DNA from: Anaerolineales bacterium
Lineage (GTDB): Bacteria > Chloroflexota > Anaerolineae > Anaerolineales > UBA11579
Assembly: GCA_019454165.1 (NCBI GenBank)
Contig: CP075367.1
Coordinates: 2,148,805 to 2,212,804, forward strand
DNA length: 64,000 nt
Direction: 5' to 3'
Each line of letters starts with the position of its first letter. Within the stretch, counting starts at the first letter, position 1. Both the position numbers and the translations under genes were made by a program. The notes below the pieces were generated by a model, which worked only from the letters and a program-made list of their open reading frames with translations, was not told the DNA's origin and made no database searches. This document shows, piece by piece, positions 57,369 to 64,000 of the stretch.

Positions 57369-57397
57369 AAAAAAGACCGCAAAATGCGGTCTTTTTT
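57369..57397 (+). terminator. intrinsic terminator after the FecB-like gene
   Basis: AAAAAAGACCGCA / TGCGGTCTTTTTT 13-bp stem with a 3-nt loop, 33 bp after the stop, ending in T6. Confidence 0.93.
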
Positions 57398-57402
57398 GCT
57401 TA

Positions 57403-57432
57403 TTGACGCCAGTGCGGCATATCGCTTATATT
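57403..57432 (+). promoter_or_regulatory. sigma70-like promoter before the small membrane protein
   Basis: TTGACG (57403-57408) and TATATT (57427-57432) separated by 18 bp, five of six matches in each box. A second box TATAAC (57437-57442) ends 6 nt before the TTG start. Confidence 0.65.
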
Positions 57433-57448
57433 TAGGTATAACTAAATA

Positions 57449-57961
57449 TTGAGGCTGCTGGTGATACCCCTTTCCACAACACTCCTTCACGCATTACTTC
57501 TTTGCATTCCATTCACGATATTCGTGTTGGTCAGCTTCTGGGGCTGGCCGCGCCTCTGGCTGCACAGTCTGCCCGAGGACATAGCCAAAATGGCTGGGCC
57601 AAAGACGGCCGCCGAGCAACGCGCCACCAAGTTTCTGCTGGTGCCGTATTTGCTGATCCTGCCCGGACTATCCGTGGCGTCAGCCGTATTCTCAGCTCAG
57701 TCGGCTAACATCGACCTGAGCTTCGTAGGGGCATTGGTGCACCTTTACCTGATCATGATCGTGGTTCATGTCTACGATTTTGCAGTGATCGACTTCGTGC
57801 ACACGCTTCTGATCAATCCGGCCAACCCGCCAATAAAGGGCACTGAGGGGGCCAGCGGCTGGAAGGACATGCGCTTTCACTTCCACTCTCTGCTCAAAGC
57901 CATACCCAACAGCGCTATCTTTGTGGTACCCGCAGCGCTGCTTGTTTCGCTGTTTGTGTAA
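57449..57961 (+). CDS. small membrane protein of unknown function
   Basis: 170 residues from TTG 57449, or 166 from GTG 57461. Four hydrophobic segments at about 8-32, 63-82, 90-112 and 150-170. Charged loop SLPEDIAKMAGPKTAAEQRATK and the internal HVYDFAVIDFVHTLLINPANPPIKGTEG, with His and Asp residues near the third helix. I do not recognise the family. It has its own promoter, sits between two strong terminators and is convergent with tRNA-Lys, so it is a single-gene unit. Confidence 0.6.
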   Translation: MRLLVIPLSTTLLHALLLCIPFTIFVLVSFWGWPRLWLHSLPEDIAKMAGPKTAAEQRATKFLLVPYLLILPGLSVASAVFSAQSANIDLSFVGALVHLYLIMIVVHVYDFAVIDFVHTLLINPANPPIKGTEGASGWKDMRFHFHSLLKAIPNSAIFVVPAALLVSLFV

Positions 57962-57962
57962 C

Positions 57963-57991
57963 AAAAAGACCGCCAGTTGGCGGTCTTTTTT
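57963..57991. terminator. shared bidirectional terminator
   Basis: AAAAAGACCGCCA / TGGCGGTCTTTTT 13-bp stem with a 2-nt spacer. It ends the membrane-protein gene on the plus strand and follows tRNA-Lys directly on the minus strand, with T5-T6 runs on both sides. Confidence 0.92.
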
Positions 57992-57992
57992 G

Positions 57993-58064
57993 TGGACGCG
58001 ACAGGAGTCGAACCTGCAACCGTTGGCTTAAAAGGCCACTGCTCTGCCATTGAGCTACGCGTCC
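57993..58064 (-). tRNA. tRNA-Lys (anticodon UUU)
   Basis: 72 nt with a full cloverleaf: acceptor stem GGACGCG/CGCGTCC, D arm TAGCTCAATGGCAGAGCA, anticodon stem TGGC/GCCA around loop CTTTTAA (anticodon TTT), T arm GCAGGTTCGACTCCTGT. Discriminator base A. The 3' CCA is not encoded. The shared hairpin 2 nt downstream ends transcription. Confidence 0.95.
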
Positions 58065-58187
58065 GGTAACCAGACGATTTTATCATGCCATCCCAAGCCG
58101 CCCTGCCGCCCGTGCTTGACAGCCATTCGCCCGCTTGCTAGTATTCCATCCCCGCGCACGCGTGGCCCACTATCCCAACGGAGAGCC

Positions 58188-58517
58188 ATGAGCACCCTGA
58201 AAGCGATCGACAGCCAGAGTTTTGATGCTGAAGTGCTGCAAGCCGAGAAGCCCGTCCTGGTGGAATTCGGCGCGGTGTGGTGCCAACCCTGCCGCATCCT
58301 CGAACCCGTGCTTGAAGAATTGGCCGGCGAATGGGGCGACGCGGTGACCGTTGCCAAGCTGGATGTGGACGAGGCCGCTGAACTCACCCAGGACTATCAG
58401 GTGCTCAGTGTCCCCACCGTCATGCTGTTCAAGAACGGCAAGATCGTCGAGCGTATGACCGGCTATCAGCCCAAGGACAAAATTCAAGACAAGATCGAGC
58501 CACACATTAGTAGTTAG
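58188..58517 (+). CDS. trxA: thioredoxin
   Basis: 109 residues, standard length for a cytoplasmic thioredoxin, from ATG 58188 (GGAGAG 5 nt upstream). Active site WCQPC (C32 and C35) has Gln in place of the usual Gly, which should alter redox potential slightly. KLDVDEAAELTQDYQVLSVPTVMLF carries the cis-Pro loop; FKNGKIVERMTGYQPKD is typical. It stands alone between tRNA-Lys and a bidirectional terminator. It should reduce protein disulfides with thioredoxin reductase encoded elsewhere. Confidence 0.95.
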   Translation: MSTLKAIDSQSFDAEVLQAEKPVLVEFGAVWCQPCRILEPVLEELAGEWGDAVTVAKLDVDEAAELTQDYQVLSVPTVMLFKNGKIVERMTGYQPKDKIQDKIEPHISS

Positions 58518-58540
58518 CTATCAGCGGTCAGCTGTCAGAC

Positions 58541-58577
58541 AAAAAGAGAGCGGCGCGAAGGCGCCGCTCTCTTTTTT
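58541..58577. terminator. bidirectional terminator between trxA and metK
   Basis: AAAAAGAGAGCGGCGC / GCGCCGCTCTCTTTTT 16-bp stem with loop GAAG, T6 on the plus strand and T5 on the minus strand. It serves the convergent trxA and metK genes. Confidence 0.93.
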
Positions 58578-58604
58578 AGTTGCATATCAAGCCGGCGTTG
58601 CATA

Positions 58605-58653
58605 GCTCGGCGCAGCCGAGCAGCAAGGCCAAAGAGTTCGCGAAGCGAACTCT
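58605..58653. repeat. two short palindromes at the metK 3' end
   Basis: GCTCGGC-GCA-GCCGAGC (58605-58621) and AGAGTTCGC-GAA-GCGAACTCT (58633-58653); the second overlaps the metK stop codon. The second resembles the hairpin at 60061-60081 with one compensated base pair. Confidence 0.55.
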
Positions 58654-59863
58654 ACGCCGCAGCGGCCTTGGCCAGCGCCTCAGCGCGGTTCGTATCTTCC
58701 CAGGGCAGCTTGACATCATCGCGGCCAAAGTGGCCGTAGGCGGCCGTCTGGCGGTAGATCGGGCGGCGCAGATCCAGGTCACGGATGATAGCGCCGGGGC
58801 GCAGGTCAAAGTGCTCTTCCACCAGCGCGGCGATCTTGTCATCGGCGATCTTGCCGGTGCCAAAGGTCTCCACGTTCACGCTCAGCGGGCGAGCCACACC
58901 GATGGCGTACGCCACCTGGATCTCGCAGCGCTCCGCCAGGCCGGCGGCCACCACGTTCTTGGCCGCCCAGCGGGCCGCGTAGGCGGCCGAGCGGTCCACT
59001 TTTGTGGGATCCTTGCCGCTGAACGCGCCGCCGCCGTGGCGGCCCATGCCGCCGTATGTATCCACGATGATCTTGCGGCCAGTCAGGCCGGCATCGCCCA
59101 TCGGGCCGCCGATCACAAAGCGCCCGGTCGGGTTGACGTAGATCTTCAACTCGCCGTCCACCAGTTCCTTCGGCAAAACGGGGTTGATCACCTTCTCAAT
59201 GATCGCCGTGCGAATTTCCTCAGCGGTGATCTCGGGCGCATGCTGGGTGCTTATCAGCACGGTATCGATGCGCTTGGGCTTGCCCTTGGAATACTCCACC
59301 GTCACCTGGCTCTTGCCGTCCGGGCGCAGCCAGGGCAGCGTGCCGTCTTTGCGCACCTCAGACAGGCGGCGGGTCAGCTTGTGCGCCAGATACACCGGCA
59401 TGGGCAGCAGGGTCGGCGTCTCATTGCAGGCAAAGCCGAACATCATGCCCTGGTCGCCGGCACCCACCGCTTCGATCTCGGCTTCGGTCATCTCGCCAGA
59501 CTTGGCTTCCAGCGCTTTATCGACGCCCATGGCAATATCGCCAGACTGCTGCGCGATGGCCACCTGCACGCCACAGCTCTCGCCGTCAAAACCATACTCA
59601 CTGCTGGTGTAGCCAATATCCTTGACGACCGAGCGCACCAGCTGGTCATAGTTGATGTTGGCTTTGGTCGTGATCTCGCCCAGCAACATCACAAAACCGG
59701 TCTTGACTGCGGTCTCACAGGCCACGCGGGAAAGGCTGTCCTGCTCCAGGCAGGCATCCAACACCGCATCACTTACCTGGTCACAGATCTTGTCGGGGTG
59801 TCCCTCTGTCACGGATTCTGACGTGAACAGGAGTTTCTCCGCCTGCATAAAGGTGCTGCTCAT
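58652..59863 (-). CDS. metK: S-adenosylmethionine synthetase
   Basis: Makes S-adenosylmethionine from methionine and ATP, 403 residues from ATG 59863 (GGAGG 10 nt upstream). [20 protein letters not shown] contains the ATP-binding His and Asp; [15 protein letters not shown] is the first PROSITE signature; [19 protein letters not shown] is the second, with the P-loop-like [10 protein letters not shown]-terminal [16 protein letters not shown] is conserved. All landmarks present, normal length. Expression should be controlled by the SAM-I riboswitch and terminator in its leader. Convergent with trxA across a shared terminator. Confidence 0.97.
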   Translation of the reverse strand: MSSTFMQAEKLLFTSESVTEGHPDKICDQVSDAVLDACLEQDSLSRVACETAVKTGFVMLLGEITTKANINYDQLVRSVVKDIGYTSSEYGFDGESCGVQVAIAQQSGDIAMGVDKALEAKSGEMTEAEIEAVGAGDQGMMFGFACNETPTLLPMPVYLAHKLTRRLSEVRKDGTLPWLRPDGKSQVTVEYSKGKPKRIDTVLISTQHAPEITAEEIRTAIIEKVINPVLPKELVDGELKIYVNPTGRFVIGGPMGDAGLTGRKIIVDTYGGMGRHGGGAFSGKDPTKVDRSAAYAARWAAKNVVAAGLAERCEIQVAYAIGVARPLSVNVETFGTGKIADDKIAALVEEHFDLRPGAIIRDLDLRRPIYRQTAAYGHFGRDDVKLPWEDTNRAEALAKAAAA

Positions 59864-59881
59864 AAACGATACGCCTCCATT

Positions 59882-59921
59882 AAACAAAAATTTGCCCTAT
59901 AGACAGCAGAGAAGGGCAAAT
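59882..59921 (-). terminator. riboswitch-controlled terminator in the metK leader
   Basis: ATTTGCCC / GGGCAAAT 8-bp stem with a 16-nt loop, then TTTTGTTTA on the minus strand, about 20 nt after the SAM-I aptamer and about 19 nt before the metK start. It is the expected expression platform: SAM binding favours this terminator. Confidence 0.85.
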
Positions 59922-59939
59922 CAAACAGTTTTTCGCTCC

Positions 59940-60040
59940 CTCTCATCTTCCAGAAACTTTTCTGTCGGAATTGGCACCTTCCGTAAACGGGGGTTGCCGA
60001 GGTTTCAACGGGCCGAGTCCCTCAACCTCTCTGGATGAAA
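59940..60040 (-). ncRNA. SAM-I riboswitch aptamer (S-box) of metK
   Basis: On the minus strand, reading from 60040: TTTCATCC and AGAGAGG start P1, then GAGGGACT-CGGCCC, GTTGAAACCT, CGGCAACC, and AAGGTGCCAATTCC (59980-59967), ending AGATGAGAGG. These are the conserved blocks of the SAM-I (S-box) aptamer, including the GATGAAACC- and GGTGCCAATTCC-type core segments. It binds S-adenosylmethionine and turns off metK when SAM is plentiful. Placement before metK with a terminator downstream fits well. Confidence 0.93.
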
Positions 60041-60041
60041 T

Positions 60042-60081
60042 GCGTCCCATGCGGGACGCGGGAGTTTGCTACGCAAACTCC
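60042..60081. repeat. two hairpins upstream of the SAM-I aptamer
   Basis: GCGTCCC-ATGC-GGGACGC (60042-60059) and GGAGTTTGC-TAC-GCAAACTCC (60061-60081). They lie 5' of the aptamer on the metK transcript, or upstream of its promoter. Confidence 0.55.
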
Positions 60082-60156
60082 GTGGGCAGTATTCAGTTGT
60101 CGGGCGAGACTATACCACCGCCCCAGGGCGATGTCAATTTGAGGCCACTACGCCGG

Positions 60157-62091
<1,935 letters not shown>

Positions 62092-62105
62092 GCCGGTTCC
62101 TTAGG

Positions 62106-63092
62106 CTAATAATCGATGGGGCTGATCTTCTCCAGCTTTTCCAAGCTGTGCGTGGCGATGATCTGGCGCACCGTGCCGGTGGTGCCGCGCACCACCAGGC
62201 TATGCGTGCGCGCCCCGTGGGCTGAATACTTGACCCCGTCCAGCAATTCGCCATCCGTGATGCCTGTGGCGGCGAAGAACACATCCTCGGAGGACACCAG
62301 GTCATCCATGGTCAATATCTTGTCGAAGTCGTAGCCCATCTCGCGGCCGCGGCGCAACTCGTCTTCGTTGCGCGCGTACAGCTTGCCCTGGATCTCGCCG
62401 CCCATCGCCCGCAGGGCGCAGGCCGCCAGCACGCCCTCCGGCGTGCCGCCGATGCCCAACAGCACGTCGATGCCCGCATCCGGCATGGCCGTCATCAGCG
62501 CCGCGGCCACATCGCCATCGTCGATCAGGCGAATGCGCGCCCCACAGCGGCGCACCTCCGCCTTCAGCTCCTCGTGCCGCGGCCGGTCGAGCATGATGAC
62601 CGCCAGATCCTGAATGCGTTTGCCGCTGGCTTTGGCGATCGCTTCCAGGTTCTGCTTGATGCTCCACTCCACGTGGATGGCGCCTTTGGCCGCCGGCCCC
62701 ACCGCGATCTTGTTCATATACACGAACGGCCCGGGGTCGAACATGGTGCCGCGCGGCGCCACCGCCACGGTGGCGATCGAGTTCAGGCGGCCCTCGGCCA
62801 GCGGCCGGGTGCCGTCGATCGGGTCCACGGCAATATCCACTTCCGGCTCGCCGCCAAAACCCACCTGCTCGCCGTTGTACAGCATGGGCGCTTCATCTTT
62901 CTCGCCTTCGCCAATGATCACGACGCCGTTCATCTCGATCGTGTTCAGCACCAGGCGCATGCCGTCCACGGCCGCCTGGTCGCCGGCCGGCTTGTCGCCG
63001 CGGCCCATGAAGCGCGCCGCAGACAGGGCCGCAGCCTCCGTCACGCGCACAAGTTCGAGGGCCAGATTGCGGGAGGGAGCAAGGTCGTTCAA
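62106..63092 (-). CDS. glpX: class II fructose-1,6-bisphosphatase
   Basis: GlpX-type bisphosphatase of gluconeogenesis, 328 residues. AARFMGRGDKPAGDQAAVDGMR (28-49), GEGEKDEAPMLYNGE, VDIAVDPIDGTRPLAEG with the metal-binding DPIDGT, and IGGTPEGVLAACALRAMGGE are family-specific. In Chloroflexi GlpX is the usual FBPase and may also accept sedoheptulose bisphosphate. Start at ATG 63092, AAAGGAG 7 nt upstream. Same direction as acsA and cdsA with gaps of about 13 bp, so probably one transcript. Confidence 0.96.
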   Translation of the reverse strand: MNDLAPSRNLALELVRVTEAAALSAARFMGRGDKPAGDQAAVDGMRLVLNTIEMNGVVIIGEGEKDEAPMLYNGEQVGFGGEPEVDIAVDPIDGTRPLAEGRLNSIATVAVAPRGTMFDPGPFVYMNKIAVGPAAKGAIHVEWSIKQNLEAIAKASGKRIQDLAVIMLDRPRHEELKAEVRRCGARIRLIDDGDVAAALMTAMPDAGIDVLLGIGGTPEGVLAACALRAMGGEIQGKLYARNEDELRRGREMGYDFDKILTMDDLVSSEDVFFAATGITDGELLDGVKYSAHGARTHSLVVRGTTGTVRQIIATHSLEKLEKISPIDY

Positions 63093-63105
63093 ACGTACAA
63101 CTCCT

Positions 63106-63918
63106 TTAGAAAACGAGGGTGATCAGGTAATAGCCGATGGGCAGCGCCCACAGCCACGAATCGATACGGTCCAGAATGCCGCCATGCCCGGGCAGGATCT
63201 GGCTGGCATCCTTCATCTTCATCTGGCGCTTGATCATGCTCTCGCCCAGATCGCCCAGCGTGGTCAGCGCGCCCACGGCGAAGCCCAGGACGGCCAGGTT
63301 GCCCAGCGCGAACATGGGGTGGGCCGGCATGCCCAGCCGCGCCAGCAGCAGCCCGAACAGCGGCGTGCCCAGTGTGGCAAACACCAGCCCGGCTATATAG
63401 CCTTCCCAGCTCTTCTTGGGGCTCAGGCGCGGGCTCATCTTGTGCCGGCCCAGCGGCGTGCCGATCGCATACGCGGCCGTATCCGTCAGCCACACCGCCA
63501 GCAAGGTCAATAGCAGCCACCACTCGCCGTGCTGCAGGTTGCGCATGTGCGCAAAGTACATGCCCAGCACGCCAATATAGAAGATGCCGCTCAACGTGGC
63601 GGCGAAATCGGTGCCGGCCGGCTCACGCCCGCGCTCATAGCTCACCAAATGCACCACCAGCACCAGCATGGCCAGCGCCGCCAGCAGCAGGTCCGTGCGC
63701 GCTTCCACATGCGCCGCCAGGAACAGCCCGGCCACGCCCGCCACCACCAGCCAGCGCGCCGGCTGGGCGCCGCCGTTGGCGAACAAGCCGGCGTACTCCC
63801 AGGCCGCCAGGCCCAGGATTAGCGCAAAGGCCGCCGCGAACAGCCAGCCGCCCACCATGAAAATAGCAATACCAATTGGCAGCCCGATCAGCGCCACCAG
63901 AATACGTTTACCCGCCAT
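63106..63918 (-). CDS. cdsA: phosphatidate cytidylyltransferase (CDP-diacylglycerol synthase)
   Basis: Makes CDP-diacylglycerol from CTP and phosphatidate for phospholipid synthesis. I start at ATG 63918 (GAGGG 5 nt upstream); ATG 63930 is possible. 270 residues, seven or eight membrane helices. The CTP-transferase signature is SPKKSWEG and GALTTLGDLGESMIKRQMKM with DASQILPGHGGILDRIDS at the C-terminus, containing the catalytic Asp residues. It overlaps the end of uppS by 11 bp, the usual neighbour of cdsA. Confidence 0.95.
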   Translation of the reverse strand: MAGKRILVALIGLPIGIAIFMVGGWLFAAAFALILGLAAWEYAGLFANGGAQPARWLVVAGVAGLFLAAHVEARTDLLLAALAMLVLVVHLVSYERGREPAGTDFAATLSGIFYIGVLGMYFAHMRNLQHGEWWLLLTLLAVWLTDTAAYAIGTPLGRHKMSPRLSPKKSWEGYIAGLVFATLGTPLFGLLLARLGMPAHPMFALGNLAVLGFAVGALTTLGDLGESMIKRQMKMKDASQILPGHGGILDRIDSWLWALPIGYYLITLVF

Positions 63919-64000
63919 TGTTGCCCTCATTCACCAGGCCGCCAAAGCGGCGCTCACGTTGGCCAAAATCCTGAATGGCCTTCAACAGCTCCTCCCGCCC
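63908..64000 (-). CDS. uppS: isoprenyl transferase (undecaprenyl diphosphate synthase), C-terminal fragment
   Basis: Only the last 30 codons are in the window; the gene continues beyond 64000. The C-terminus reads KAIQDFGQRERRFGGL (then VNEGNNGG and TAA at 63910-63908), matching the conserved RERRFGGL end of UppS/isoprenyl transferases. UppS makes the C55 carrier lipid used by the glycan enzymes in this window. Overlap with cdsA by 11 bp suggests translational coupling. Truncation is due to the window edge. Confidence 0.8.
   Translation of the reverse strand, partial: GREELLKAIQDFGQRERRFGGLVNEGNNGG

Overview
The window is a dense, high-GC bacterial chromosome segment, most likely from a Chloroflexota bacterium of the Anaerolineae type and probably a metagenome-derived genome. 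The main pointers are two DUF2298 (Chlor_Arch_YYY) membrane proteins, a family known mainly from Chloroflexi and archaea, many Ala/Pro/Thr-rich lipoproteins built on beta-propeller or glycosidase folds, frequent GTG starts, and an SAM-I riboswitch in front of metK. There is no phage, integron, CRISPR array or complete insertion sequence.

Layout. 1-1.4 kb: a ComM-type ATPase cut by the window edge. 1.4-6.9 kb: a CotH-like kinase, a DUF4956 membrane protein and a VTC-type polyphosphate polymerase domain protein form one operon. It diverges from an OmpR-type response regulator and its histidine kinase, and the shared promoter region carries an array of CTGTGA repeats phased at 11 bp. 6.9-8.5 kb: a propeller lipoprotein and RidA. 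8.5-14.8 kb: a translationally coupled exopolysaccharide/O-antigen cluster (GT2, polyprenyl-phosphate sugar transferase, epimerase, CapD-like dehydratase, FemAB transferase). 15.4-20.1 kb: uracil-DNA glycosylase and endonuclease IV-like repair genes, an HD protein, a barrel-plus-NTF2 protein and a deacetylase-like lipoprotein. 20.2-24.5 kb: rpoC alone, with its own leader and a strong terminator and no adjacent rpoB.

24.8-40.2 kb: a long minus-strand run of four large multi-pass GT-C/DUF2298 membrane proteins (563, 810, 1717 and 715 residues) ending in cmk and a 1079-residue sensor kinase. These are probably glycosyltransferases using polyprenyl-linked sugars outside the membrane. 40.5-46.5 kb: a methyltransferase, a GT4 glycosyltransferase, a CDP-tyvelose-type epimerase and a YbhN-type flippase-like protein coupled to lepA. 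Together with the 8.5-14.8 kb cluster this makes the window rich in cell-surface glycan genes. 46.5-51.7 kb: an AlkD-like protein, gatA and gatC, an acyl-CoA dehydrogenase and a GH-A lipoprotein. 51.7-58 kb: a propeller lipoprotein, a FrnE-like DsbA protein, an esterase-like lipoprotein, a reductase/epimerase, an orphan siderophore-type binding protein, a small membrane protein and tRNA-Lys(UUU). 58.1-64 kb: thioredoxin, metK under an SAM-I riboswitch, acsA, class II fructose bisphosphatase, cdsA and the last 30 codons of uppS.

Cross-window patterns: (i) at least seven genes have a -10-like hexamer 6-9 nt before the start codon and no Shine-Dalgarno sequence, which suggests leaderless transcription; (ii) a 59-bp two-level palindrome occurs twice with compensatory stem changes; (iii) intergenic gaps are filled with ~10-bp-unit repeats (TTCATCTGTG and CTTTGTG types), some arranged as inverted repeats. 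Everything here is from reading the sequence; no database search was run.
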